Positions 52,960-62,076 of a stretch of DNA of 64,000 nt are shown here, one piece after another. The DNA is from Myxococcaceae bacterium (GTDB taxonomy: Bacteria > Myxococcota_A > Polyangia > Polyangiales > Ga0077539): positions 1-64,000 of the forward strand of contig SCUS01000059.1 of NCBI GenBank assembly GCA_004297725.1, in the 5' to 3' direction. Under the pieces are notes generated by a model. It searched no databases and was not told the origin of the DNA. It saw nothing but the letters and a program-made list of their open reading frames with translations. Within the stretch, counting starts at the first letter, position 1; every line of letters begins with the position of its first letter. Made by a program: the position numbers and the translations under genes.

Positions 52960-53937
52960 ATGCCCGACGAGCGCCGTAGCCCCGGTGCCCCACCCCGAAC
53001 CGCCTCGCCTCGCGACACAGTGGTCGATCGCCAGGCCAATGGTACGCCAGAGTCGCTGCGAACCATTCCGCTGGAGGATGGGCGCTCGCTCCGCGACGAG
53101 CTCCACCACGCCATCAAGGACGCCCGTCGCCCGTCGGTGGTGGTGATGTCCGGCGGGGCGGTCGGCGCGCGGGCCAGGCTCTCGGGCAACGCCACCCTGG
53201 GGCGCGATCCCACCTGCGAGGTGGTGCTCCCGGACGCCGGGGTCTCCTGGCGGCACGCGCGCATCGAAGACCGCGGCGACGCGTGGGTGCTCGTCGACCT
53301 GGGGAGCACCAACGGCTCGCAGGTCAACGGCACCCGCTGCTCCGAGCACCCGCTGGCGCACGGCGATCGCATCACCCTGGGGCGAACGATCCTGCGCTTC
53401 GAGATGCAAGACCCGCTCGACCAGGCCTACGACGCGCACCTCGAGCGGCTGCTGCACATCGACGACCTCTCGGGGCTCTTCGTGCGGCGGCGCTTCGACA
53501 TGGAGCTGGCCCGCAGCATCGCCGCGGCGACCGCGCAGGGGAAGAGCGTCACGCTGCTGGTGATGGACATGGATGGCATCAAGGCCATCAACGATCGGCA
53601 CGGCCACCTCTTCGGGGCGTACACCATCGGCGAGACCGGGAGGGTCATCGGCCAGGTGCTCGGGGACAGGGGCCTCGGGTCGCGCTTCGGGGGGGACGAG
53701 TTCTGCGCCCTGCTGCCCGAGCACGACCTGGAGCAGGGCTTCGCGGTGGCCGAGGAGATCCACGCGGCGGTCAACGCCCACGCGTACGCCCGGGAGGGCG
53801 TCACGCTGCGGCCGGGGATCTCCATCGGCGTGGCGGCGTTTCCGAGGGACGCCGACGATGCAGAGAAGTTGTTCCAGCGCGCGGATGAGGCGCTGTATCG
53901 GGCGAAGCAGGGAGGGCGCAACCGAGTGATGCGCTAG
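52960..53937 (+). CDS. FHA-GGDEF diguanylate cyclase
   Basis: 325 residues from ATG 52960 with AGGTGA just before it. FHA ~65-150 (ATLGRDPTCEVVLPDAGVSWRHARI, LGSTNGSQVNG). GGDEF domain ~160-325: DDLSGLFVRRRFDMELAR, LLVMDMDGIKAINDRHGH, and an intact GGDEF at ~245. The upstream RxxD inhibitory site is absent at the expected position, so product inhibition at that site is not expected. Makes c-di-GMP when recruited to phosphothreonine-bearing partners. Soluble. Confidence 0.92.
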   Translation: MPDERRSPGAPPRTASPRDTVVDRQANGTPESLRTIPLEDGRSLRDELHHAIKDARRPSVVVMSGGAVGARARLSGNATLGRDPTCEVVLPDAGVSWRHARIEDRGDAWVLVDLGSTNGSQVNGTRCSEHPLAHGDRITLGRTILRFEMQDPLDQAYDAHLERLLHIDDLSGLFVRRRFDMELARSIAAATAQGKSVTLLVMDMDGIKAINDRHGHLFGAYTIGETGRVIGQVLGDRGLGSRFGGDEFCALLPEHDLEQGFAVAEEIHAAVNAHAYAREGVTLRPGISIGVAAFPRDADDAEKLFQRADEALYRAKQGGRNRVMR

Positions 53938-53995
53938 TCGGCGCACTCCGGTCTCGCAACGAGAGCCCGCGATGTCGGGCGGTGGATGGTGAGCG

Positions 53996-56900
53996 ATGTT
54001 CGAGGTCCGATGCCCAGGCTGCCAGAATCCCTTCGAGCTCGACGAGCGTCGCGTGCCTCGCAACGGGATGACCATGCGTTGCCCGAAGTGCCAGACCACC
54101 TTCGTGGTCAAGCGCCCGGAGACCATCGGCTTCGCGGGTGCTCCACCCAGCTCTGACACGGGACGGTCCGTCCCGCTCCCGATGCCCTTCGCGCCGCACT
54201 CTGCGGGCGGAAAGGCCCCGCCGCCCATCCCGATGCCGGGGGCGACGATCCAGGGAGCGGCTCCCCCGTTGCCGGGGCGAGGGCCTGGCGCGCGACCGCA
54301 GGTGCCCGCCGACCTCGCCGCCGAGCTCATCGGCCACACGCCTCCCCCTCCCCCCGACCTCTCCTTGAGCTCCAGCGACTCGACCTGGGAACTCTCCGTC
54401 GACCTCCCGATTCCCGCTTCCGAGGTCGGTCTCCCGGCCCCGGCCGAGCCCGAGGCTCGCCGCCGCGCTGCCGCTCCCGCCTCTGCGGGCGTCCCCGCCG
54501 CCGCGCCGCCGACCGGAGCCAACGTCAAGTCCACGCTGACGATGCTCCCCGAGCTGCGGCCTGAGATGCAGGCCGTGACGGGCCGACCCTCCCCGCGGCC
54601 CATCCCCCCGGACGAGGTGGGTCTGCCCGGCATCTCGGCGGCCCTGCCCGTCCCGGTCGCAGGCCTGCCTGCGCTCCACCACGGCTATACGGGCCTCCCG
54701 CAGGTCTCTGCAGGTCTTCCGCAGGTCTCTGCAGGTCTTCCGCAGGTCTCTGCAGGTCTTCCGCAGGTCTCTGCAGGTCTTCCGCAGATCTCTGCAGGTC
54801 TTCCGCAGATCGCCGCGGGCCTTCCGATGAACGCCGCGGGCCTTCCGATGAACGCCGCGGGCCTTCCGATGAACCCCGCGGGCCTTCCGATGAACGCCGC
54901 GGGCCTTCCGATGAACCCCGCGGGCCTTCCGATGAACGCCGCGGGTCTTCCGATGAACGCCGCGGGTCTTCCGATGGGCGCGGCCAACCTGCCGATGAAC
55001 GCCGCGGGCCTGCCGATGGGTGCGGCCAACCTGCCGATGAACGCCGCGGGCCTGCCGATGGGCGCGGCCGAGCTGCCCGGGCTCGAGCCGGAGCTGCCGG
55101 CGAGCAACCCGCGCCAGGTGGTGCTCGGGCGTGTCAACGTAGAGCGCCGCGCGTTCACCATGACGGAGTCCGATGACCTCCCGTCGCTCGCTGGAGACGC
55201 CGCGCTCCCGTCGGTGCGCGCCCCGTCGCACTCCGTGCGCGAGGAGTACGCGATGCCGATGAACGACCGCGGAGAGCGCGTCGGTCGGCACGGCGGAGTG
55301 AACTACGGCGAGCTCGACCTGGGCGACGTCATCGGTCAGCCGATTGCTCCGAGCCCCGCGGCGGAGACCTTCCAGGGCAATCCCTTCCCGCCGCAAAGCC
55401 GTGGGATGGACATCGGTCAGGAGTTCGACGCGCTCCCCGGGGCCACGAGCCAGCCGTACACCCGCCCCGTCGCAGAGCCGCAGAGGCAGACCCCGGCGAA
55501 GCAGACCCCGGCGAAGAAGGAGACCCGCCGCGCGACCGCCACGAGCGAGGGGCCCCGGCGCCCTTGGATGCAGTACGCGCTCTACGGCGCCCTCGGGGTG
55601 CTGGGCGTCGGCGTGCTGGGCGGCGCGGCGCTCGCGACCACGGAGTACGGAGCCTTCGGGAAGAACTGGTTCGACGAGCAGCTCCACGGGCCCGAACGGC
55701 ACGCCGCGGCGACGCGGGTGATCCAGTACGTCGACCGGCTCATCGAGCATGACACCTACGACCGCGCCATCGCGGGGCTGCGGCGCGTCGAGCAGGCGCT
55801 CGGCCGCGTGCCCAAGGAGCGCGAGCTCAAGGCGTACATCGTCTACGCGAACAACCTGGTGGTGCTGCGCTTCGGGGCCGACCCGTCTCGCACCGGCCGC
55901 GCCCGCACGCTGCTCGCGGAGCTGGCGGACGCCCCTCCGGGGATGCAGTTCCTGGCGCTGGCGAAGGCGTCCGACGCGCTGGCGAGGAACAACCCCCGCG
56001 AGGCCCTTCGCCTCGCGCGCAACGACCCCAACGGGCGCGACCTCGCGACGATGGCCGCCGCCCAGCTCAACGACCACGCCCAGTGGCTGCGCTACGCCAC
56101 CGCGGGCCGGCAGCGGCACCCCACCTCGCGCTCGCGCTACCTGCTGGCCCAGGCGCACTTCGCCACCGGCGACGTGGCCGCGGCGCGGCGCCTGGCCGAG
56201 GAGACGCTCCAGCACGAGGCGCGGCACCCCGGGGCGCGCGTGCTGCTGGCGCGCATCCTGGGGCAGCGCGAGGAGGGCCACGCCCGGGCGCTCTCGCTGC
56301 TGCAAGACCTCGTGGGCACCACCGCCCGGGGCTCCGCGGTGAGCTACGCCTCGCCGACCGAGCGCGCCGACGCGTGCGTGGTGGCCGGGCAGATCGAGAT
56401 GTCGCGCGACCGGGTCTCCGTGGCGCAGACGCGCTTCCAGCGGGCGCTCGAGCTCGAGCCCCGCAGCGCGACGGCGCTCGTGGGCATCGGGTCGATCCTG
56501 TACCGCCAGGGAAACTTCACCGACGCGCAGGCGCGCTTCCGCAACGCCCACAGCGCCGACCCGCAGAACCTCGACGCCATCATCGGCATCGCGCAGTCGA
56601 CGCTGTCGCTCAACCAGCCCGCGGAGGCCAAGGCCGCGCTCGAGCCCGCGGTGCAGGAGCACCCCAACGACGGGCGGCTGCACTACTGGCTCGGCCGCGC
56701 GCTCGCGGCCACCAGCGACCAGCGCTCGCTGGCGCAGCAGTCGTTTCGTGAGGCCATCCGGCTGCAGCCCGACAACCTCGACGCGTACGTCTCGCTCTCC
56801 GAGCTGCTCATCGCGATGCAGCGCAACGACGCCGCCGACCAGGTGCTGGTCGAGGCCCGCGCCCGGGTGCCCGACAACGCCGCGATCCACCGCGCGCTCG

Positions 56901-57970
56901 CGCACGGCCGGCTCGCCCGCGGCGACGTCAACGGCGCCGAGGAGGAGCTGCGCATCGCCCTGCAGCGCGACCCCGAGGACGTGCGAGCGCACTTCGCCCT
57001 GGGCGACGTGTACCGCAGGATGCAGCGCCTCGACGACGCCACGCGGCGGCTCGACACCGTGGCGCGCATCGACCCCGACTACCCCGGCCTCGCCCTGGCG
57101 CGCGGCCGCCTCGCGGAGGCGCGCGGCGAGCTCCCGGAGGCGCTCGCGACCTTCCGCGAGGCCCTGGCGCGCGACCCCACCAACCCGGAGCTCATCAACC
57201 GCGTGGCGGCCACGCTGGTGGCGCTGGGCAACTTCGGCGACGCCGACCAGATGCTCCGCTCGGTGGTGGTCAACCAGCCGACCAACGCGGAGGCGCAGTA
57301 CCTGATGGGCCGCGCCCGCCTGGGCGCCGGCAACTACGTCGACTCGGTGCACTACCTCGACCGCGCGATCGAGCTCAACCCGCAGCGGGCGGAGTTCAAG
57401 GCCTTCGCGGCGGAGGCGCACCGGCGATCGGGCGACATCGTGCGGGCGCTGCAGCTCGCGGAGGAGTCCATCCAGCTCGACCCGGCGTTTCCGCGCGGGT
57501 ACTGGGTGCGCGCGGAGATCAGGGTGCGCCAGGGCGCCGCGGCGCAGGCGCTGGTGGACATCAACCGCGCGACGCAGCTCGACCAGACCTTCTGGGACGC
57601 CTACGCGACCTGGGCGGACATCGACGACGCGCTCGGCCGCCGCGACGACGCGATCCGGCTGTACCAGATCGCCATCTCGCACGACCCGAGGCACGGCGAC
57701 TGGTTCTACAACCTGGGTCGGCTGCTCGGCGACGCGGGGCGCGAGGGCGAGGCCAGGGCGGCGCTGCAGCAGGTGCGCTCGCTGGGCGCGGGGCTCAACC
57801 CGACGCCGAGCTGGTTCGTGCAGGGCACGCGGCAGCTCGCCGACCTGGAGCGAGGGAGCAACCCCGCCGAGGCGAGGCGGCTCTACATCGAGTACCTGCG
57901 GATGGTTCCGCCGGGGAGCCCGTCGGCGAACAGCGTGCAGATCATCCTGGGTGAGATGAGCGACGGCTGA
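53996..57970 (+). CDS. Zinc-ribbon / heptad-repeat / TPR protein with one membrane helix
   Basis: 1324 residues. N-terminal MJ0042-type zinc ribbon (CPGCQNPFELDERRVP, RCPKCQTTF, two CxxC). A Pro-rich disordered region holds 18 tandem GLPxxxA heptads (~233-358), then more linker with QTPAKQTPAKKE. A single membrane helix (YALYGALGVLGVGVLGGAALA, ~523-543) precedes ~780 residues of TPR repeats (ALELEPRSATALVGIGSILYRQGNFTDAQARFR and similar). The zinc ribbon is likely cytoplasmic and the TPR array periplasmic. The layout resembles myxobacterial motility/polarity scaffolds such as AgmX/GltJ in its N-terminus only. 3' end overlaps the convergent gene by 29 bp. Confidence 0.85.
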   Translation: MFEVRCPGCQNPFELDERRVPRNGMTMRCPKCQTTFVVKRPETIGFAGAPPSSDTGRSVPLPMPFAPHSAGGKAPPPIPMPGATIQGAAPPLPGRGPGARPQVPADLAAELIGHTPPPPPDLSLSSSDSTWELSVDLPIPASEVGLPAPAEPEARRRAAAPASAGVPAAAPPTGANVKSTLTMLPELRPEMQAVTGRPSPRPIPPDEVGLPGISAALPVPVAGLPALHHGYTGLPQVSAGLPQVSAGLPQVSAGLPQVSAGLPQISAGLPQIAAGLPMNAAGLPMNAAGLPMNPAGLPMNAAGLPMNPAGLPMNAAGLPMNAAGLPMGAANLPMNAAGLPMGAANLPMNAAGLPMGAAELPGLEPELPASNPRQVVLGRVNVERRAFTMTESDDLPSLAGDAALPSVRAPSHSVREEYAMPMNDRGERVGRHGGVNYGELDLGDVIGQPIAPSPAAETFQGNPFPPQSRGMDIGQEFDALPGATSQPYTRPVAEPQRQTPAKQTPAKKETRRATATSEGPRRPWMQYALYGALGVLGVGVLGGAALATTEYGAFGKNWFDEQLHGPERHAAATRVIQYVDRLIEHDTYDRAIAGLRRVEQALGRVPKERELKAYIVYANNLVVLRFGADPSRTGRARTLLAELADAPPGMQFLALAKASDALARNNPREALRLARNDPNGRDLATMAAAQLNDHAQWLRYATAGRQRHPTSRSRYLLAQAHFATGDVAAARRLAEETLQHEARHPGARVLLARILGQREEGHARALSLLQDLVGTTARGSAVSYASPTERADACVVAGQIEMSRDRVSVAQTRFQRALELEPRSATALVGIGSILYRQGNFTDAQARFRNAHSADPQNLDAIIGIAQSTLSLNQPAEAKAALEPAVQEHPNDGRLHYWLGRALAATSDQRSLAQQSFREAIRLQPDNLDAYVSLSELLIAMQRNDAADQVLVEARARVPDNAAIHRALAHGRLARGDVNGAEEELRIALQRDPEDVRAHFALGDVYRRMQRLDDATRRLDTVARIDPDYPGLALARGRLAEARGELPEALATFREALARDPTNPELINRVAATLVALGNFGDADQMLRSVVVNQPTNAEAQYLMGRARLGAGNYVDSVHYLDRAIELNPQRAEFKAFAAEAHRRSGDIVRALQLAEESIQLDPAFPRGYWVRAEIRVRQGAAAQALVDINRATQLDQTFWDAYATWADIDDALGRRDDAIRLYQIAISHDPRHGDWFYNLGRLLGDAGREGEARAALQQVRSLGAGLNPTPSWFVQGTRQLADLERGSNPAEARRLYIEYLRMVPPGSPSANSVQIILGEMSDG
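54692..55069. repeat. 18 tandem 21-bp coding repeats (GLPQVSA / GLPMNAA)
   Basis: Six GLPQ(V/I)(S/A)A units followed by twelve (G/N)LPM(N/G)(A/P)A units. Nucleotide identity is near perfect within each block (the CTGCAGGTCTTCCGCAGGTCT type, then GCGGGCCTTCCGATGAACGCC type), indicating recent unit expansion by slippage or recombination in two phases. Not CRISPR, because there are no spacers. Confidence 0.92.
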
Positions 57971-60242
57971 TCTCGGCCGTCGGGCGTCGTCGGCGCGCGA
58001 GCGATGCGATCGCCAGCATCGCTCCCAGCGAGAGCGACACGCCCGGCGGGCCCGCTCCGCCCGCGCGACAGCCGCAGCCTCCGGTCAGCACCGGGTCTTG
58101 CGTCGCGGCGTCCTCGCTCGCCACATCGACGGAGGCGTCGGCGGTCGCGGCGGCATCGCCAGCGTCCGTCACCGTCACGCCGACACCCACATCGACCGAG
58201 GGCGCGCCTGCGTCCGTTGGGGGAGGGCCCGCGTCCGCGAGGGCGGCGCCCGCGTCGGGCGCGACGTCATCGCCGTCGTCGGGCGAGTCGGGGGGAGCGA
58301 CTGGCGCGGTCGGGGCGCCGGTCCATACGCCGAGCACGTCGACGATGAGGTGGGTGCGCACGTTGCTGAACACGCAGAGCGAGCCTGAGCCGAGGGTCGA
58401 GACGGTGAGAGAGCCCACCGCCGTCTCGGCCGGGAAGGTGAGCGAGGAGGTTCCGGGCACCGGGGTGCCGCACGGGAAGGCCGTCACGAAGCCGGGCCCC
58501 GAGGCGGACACCGCCGTGAGGTTGGCGACCACCGCGACCGCGCTCGCGGGCATGCCCGGCACGCGCTGCATCGGGAGCTCGATGACCTGACGCGCGCCGA
58601 GCCGGCCGGTGAAGAGGGAGGTCGGCTGCCGCGTGTCGAGGAGGCGCTGCGGCGAGAGGGCGGTGTACGTGAGCCCGCTCGACGGCGCGAAGAAGCCGGT
58701 CACGTCGACGACCGCGTGGGTCTCGACGTTCGAGAGCAGGCAGAGCTGTCCGCCGGGCCCGAGCGTCGAGACGACCGTGTTGGTCACGACGGCCCCGGGG
58801 GAGACGTTGATGTTGCTGGTGGGAGGCGTCGGTGCGCCGCACGGAAACGCCGTCACGAAGCCCCCGGCGGGGCCCGCGATGGCGGTGACGCTCGCGACGA
58901 CCCCGAGCGCGCCTGCGGGCGCCCGGACGTCGATGGCCCGCGGGGTGTTCGAGGCCAGCGCGACGTCGGAGCGGGTGTCGAGCACCCGGGTCGGACCCGA
59001 CGGGACGAGGCCCGCGCCCGAGGGGGAGAAGGCCCCGTAGGCGTCGGTGATCATGTGGGCGCTGTTGAGGGCCTCGAAGGTCACGCCGGCGCTCGCGCCG
59101 AGCGCGACGGGGGTGGCGTTGGCGTTGGCGGCGCCGGCGACGTAGTTGACCGTGGAGGTCGGGGGGCGAGGCTGCCCCGCGGAGAAGGCCGTGGCGTAGC
59201 CGGGGGCGTCGACGCCGAGGGTGGCGACGTTGAGCCACACGCCCGTCGCGCCCGTCGGGAGCCCGAGGGAGGACCAGTCGCGGAAGGTTGCGCTGGAGCC
59301 CGGCGTGAGCGGGCCCGCGGCGCCCGAGCGGAGGAGGCGCGCGCTGCCCTCGGGGGTGCGCGTGTCGAAGAGCCGGTGCGGCCCCATGAAGGTGAAGCGC
59401 CCGGGCGCGGCGGCCGCGGCCACGGCGGGGAGCGCGGCGCCGGGCACCAGGCGGGCCTCCGCGGGCTCCGCGGGCGGGGGCGATCCGCAGCGCGGGGGAG
59501 GCCCGGCGAGGCAGGGGGCGCCGGTGGACGCGCAGTCGACGGAGGTGCAGTCCGTGCGGATGAGGCGAGCGCCGTCGCAGCGCGCGGTGCAGGTCGTCGA
59601 CATCGACGCCCCGGAGGTGAAGAAGGGCGTCTGACGCGCGGCGCCCGCCACGCTGAGCTCGACGTGGATGTGGTTGGTGTGTGAGAGCGACGCGGAGCCC
59701 AGCAGGCCGAAGCCGCGCTCGCCGTTCCAGAAGGCGCGGTCCCACACCACGCGCTGGATGCCGATGTACTCCGCGTTCTCGACGAGCCAGTTGGCCGCCT
59801 GGTCGCCGAGCGTGTTGTCCGCGTCGCCGCCCACCATCGGGACCATCAGGTCGATGGCCCGCCCGGTGGCGTGCACCGAGAGCGTAGGGACCCGCGTCGT
59901 CGCGCTGTTCTGTCGGCAGCAGTAGGTGCCGCCCGGGCGCAGGAAGGCGTATCGCCGCAGCAGGAAGGTGTTGAGGTCGCGGGTCCCGGGGTGCGCGGGG
60001 GTGCACGCGGGGTGCGTGCACGAGCACGCGAAGGCGTTGGTCGACGTGCACCGACCCAGCGGAGACACCGCGGGCGGCTCCACGACGGTGACGTGCTGCG
60101 TGGCCGCGATCGCGCGCGTCGAGGCCGACGGCTGCCACGGCCCGGCGACCGCGATGTCCGAGCTCTGGGACCCGAGCTCCGCGTCGACCACGCATCCAGC
60201 CATCAGCGCGGAGCAGAGCAGGAGCGGGCGACGATCGATCAT
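57942..60242 (-). CDS. Secreted peptidase-like lipoprotein with fourfold repeat region and MYXO-CTERM tail
   Basis: 766 residues. Signal with lipobox LMAGC (~17). A Cys-rich region (CTSTNAFACSCTHPACTP) leads to a domain (~95-200) with SVHATGRAIDLMVPMVGGD and HTNHIHVELS, the His/Asp/His layout of extensin-like or DD-carboxypeptidase-like domains. About four repeat units follow (PHRLFDTRTPEG, TRVLDTRSDV, PQRLLDTRQPT) with VTAFPCGxPxPxTS blocks. The C-terminus has Asp/Ala-rich text, then GGCGCRAGG, a hydrophobic helix and RRRR: a MYXO-CTERM sorting tail, normally processed for surface display. Predicted role in cell-wall or matrix degradation. Confidence 0.78.
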   Translation of the reverse strand: MIDRRPLLLCSALMAGCVVDAELGSQSSDIAVAGPWQPSASTRAIAATQHVTVVEPPAVSPLGRCTSTNAFACSCTHPACTPAHPGTRDLNTFLLRRYAFLRPGGTYCCRQNSATTRVPTLSVHATGRAIDLMVPMVGGDADNTLGDQAANWLVENAEYIGIQRVVWDRAFWNGERGFGLLGSASLSHTNHIHVELSVAGAARQTPFFTSGASMSTTCTARCDGARLIRTDCTSVDCASTGAPCLAGPPPRCGSPPPAEPAEARLVPGAALPAVAAAAAPGRFTFMGPHRLFDTRTPEGSARLLRSGAAGPLTPGSSATFRDWSSLGLPTGATGVWLNVATLGVDAPGYATAFSAGQPRPPTSTVNYVAGAANANATPVALGASAGVTFEALNSAHMITDAYGAFSPSGAGLVPSGPTRVLDTRSDVALASNTPRAIDVRAPAGALGVVASVTAIAGPAGGFVTAFPCGAPTPPTSNINVSPGAVVTNTVVSTLGPGGQLCLLSNVETHAVVDVTGFFAPSSGLTYTALSPQRLLDTRQPTSLFTGRLGARQVIELPMQRVPGMPASAVAVVANLTAVSASGPGFVTAFPCGTPVPGTSSLTFPAETAVGSLTVSTLGSGSLCVFSNVRTHLIVDVLGVWTGAPTAPVAPPDSPDDGDDVAPDAGAALADAGPPPTDAGAPSVDVGVGVTVTDAGDAAATADASVDVASEDAATQDPVLTGGCGCRAGGAGPPGVSLSLGAMLAIASLARRRRPTAEISRRSSHPG

Positions 60243-60324
60243 CGGAGGGGTGAGCGACGCTATCGCTTCTCCCCACGGCCTGACCAGCGAGAGCCCCCGC
60301 CGACGCCACGGCGCCCGGTCGGCG

Positions 60325-62058
60325 TCAGCGCCGACGGAGGAGGGGCCTTCGGCGGGCGCGCAGCACGAGACCGAGCGCGGCGAGCAGCAGCGCCGCGGGG
60401 CTCCGAGACGCGTCGCGGGCTTCTCCGCCGGGAGCGCGGCAGCCGCACCCGGGCTGCGCTTCGAGCTCGATCAGCGGGTCTTCGATCTGCACGTCGTCCT
60501 CGGGCAGGTCGTCGACGGGCGAGGAGGCATCTTCGACGATCGGAACATCCACCGAAGCGTCACGAGGAGGCTCTTCGGACACATCGACGATGTCCCGGAT
60601 GGTCCCGATGTCTCGGATGGTGCCGATGTCCCGGATGGTGCCGGCGTCGCGAGCGCCTGCGTCGACCGGAGCGCCTGCGTCCTGGGCGACGGGGGTGTGT
60701 CGCCAGCAGAGGAAGTTGTCCTCCCAGGTGTGCGGGTCGCCGGGCTCGTACCAGGCGAGGCAGTCATGGCCCGCGATGGGGCCCGCGCTGCTCCAGCGGA
60801 AGGAGTACTCCGAGCCCGTCGGGGCGCAGAGGTAGTTGTCTCCCCAGGTGTGCGCCGCGGGCTCCGAGCCCTCGGTGATCGCCGTGCAGGTCATCCCCGC
60901 GATGGCGCCCGCGGAGGACCAGCGCAGCCCCAGGTCGCGCTCGGCGCAGAGGTAGTTGTCGCTCCAGGTGTGCGGGTCGGACGACTCGCTGATCTGCGTG
61001 CAGGTCATCCCCGGCTGCGGCCCCGAGCAGCTCCACGCGAAGGGCCCCGCGCGGCGCACGCAGCTCGGGTCGCGGGTCCAGCACAGGTAGTTGTCGCCCC
61101 AGGTGTGCGGGTCGCCGGGCTCGGTCCACTGCACGCACGACATCCCCGCGATGGGCCCAGCGCTGCTGAAGCGAAACGTGTACGGCAGCCACGACGGCGC
61201 GCAGAGGTAGTTGTCTCCCCAGGTGTGCGCCGCGGGCTCCGAGGACTCGTTGACGGCGATGCAGCGCATCCCCGCGATGGGCCCCGAGTACGACCAGCGC
61301 AGCCCCCGGTCGAGGTCCGAGCAGAGGTAGTTGTCTCCCCAGGTGTGCGGGTCGGCGGGCTCGTCGATGAGCGTGCAGGTCATGCCCGCGATGGGTCCGC
61401 TGCAGTTCCACCCGAAGGGGCCCTCGCGGCGGGTGCAGGGCGGCGGAGGGGGCGGGCCCTCGCAGCTGTCGCCCGGGGAGTTGGGATACGAACCCTGGTT
61501 GACCCAGCGACCGCCGCCGTTGCTGCACCCGCCGGTGAAGGGGTCGAGCGACACCCCGCCGCGCTGCCAGCCGAAGTGCAGGTGCGGCCCGGTGGAGCTT
61601 CCCGACGAGGCCGATCGCCCGATGGCCTGACCGCAGCCCACGGACTGCCCGCGGCCCACCATCAGCGAGCCCTGCTGCATGTGGCAATAGATCGTGCGGG
61701 TGCCGTCGGAGTGCTGGAGCTGCACGTAGTTTCCGCAGCGCCCTCCGCAGGTGTTGCCGAGGCCGCCGTAGTTGGCGCAGCCGTCGTTCGTCGCCACCAC
61801 GGTGCCCGCGGCGCCAGCGAGCACCGTCGTCCCCAGCGGGACGGGGATGTCCGTGCCGGTGTGCCCGTCGTAGCAGCGCGACCCGCAGTTGTAGTCGCGG
61901 CACCCCGCGGCGCCGCCGTTGTTGTCGTAGCCGTAGCTGATGACCGGCGCGGGCCCGAGCGGGCGGCGGAAGCGCACCTGCGCGCTGGCCGTCCTCCCCA
62001 TCGCCATCGCCATGGCCATCGCGGAGGCGAGGCGCAGCATGGACTTCCGGGAGGTCAC
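60325..62058 (-). CDS. M23 (LytM-type) peptidase with six aromatic repeats and MYXO-CTERM tail
   Basis: 577 residues. Signal peptide ends TASAQ. M23 domain ~35-180 with zinc ligands HTGTD (HxxxD, ~67) and GPHLHFGW (HxH, ~160). Six ~45-residue repeats (~215-470), each carrying C-S/A-GPIAGMxC and HTWGDNYLC-type text, resemble a lectin- or wall-binding module. An Asp/Ala/Pro linker with three GTIRDI copies follows, then PGCGCRAPGG, a hydrophobic helix and LRARRRPLLRRR as the MYXO-CTERM tail. Likely an exported peptidoglycan endopeptidase. Same strand and 82 bp upstream of the other MYXO-CTERM gene. Confidence 0.87.
   Translation of the reverse strand: MTSRKSMLRLASAMAMAMAMGRTASAQVRFRRPLGPAPVISYGYDNNGGAAGCRDYNCGSRCYDGHTGTDIPVPLGTTVLAGAAGTVVATNDGCANYGGLGNTCGGRCGNYVQLQHSDGTRTIYCHMQQGSLMVGRGQSVGCGQAIGRSASSGSSTGPHLHFGWQRGGVSLDPFTGGCSNGGGRWVNQGSYPNSPGDSCEGPPPPPPCTRREGPFGWNCSGPIAGMTCTLIDEPADPHTWGDNYLCSDLDRGLRWSYSGPIAGMRCIAVNESSEPAAHTWGDNYLCAPSWLPYTFRFSSAGPIAGMSCVQWTEPGDPHTWGDNYLCWTRDPSCVRRAGPFAWSCSGPQPGMTCTQISESSDPHTWSDNYLCAERDLGLRWSSAGAIAGMTCTAITEGSEPAAHTWGDNYLCAPTGSEYSFRWSSAGPIAGHDCLAWYEPGDPHTWEDNFLCWRHTPVAQDAGAPVDAGARDAGTIRDIGTIRDIGTIRDIVDVSEEPPRDASVDVPIVEDASSPVDDLPEDDVQIEDPLIELEAQPGCGCRAPGGEARDASRSPAALLLAALGLVLRARRRPLLRRR
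60589..60642. repeat. Three tandem 18-bp coding repeats
   Basis: Three copies of GATGTCCCGGATGGTSCC (minor changes) encode the GTIRDI triple in the linker of the M23 peptidase. Coding microsatellite, likely length-variable. Confidence 0.8.
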
Positions 62059-62076
62059 TGGAGAGGACGTCGCTCG

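Noticed and set aside
54692..55069. Tandem direct repeats resembling a CRISPR or minisatellite array
   Set aside because: Units are 21 bp, contiguous with no spacers, and stay in frame as GLPxxxA heptads inside a 1324-residue gene.
54685..55161. Minus-strand ORF with repeated GRPAAFIGRP peptide
   Set aside because: It is the antisense reading of the in-frame heptad repeats; no binding site and no independent codon bias.
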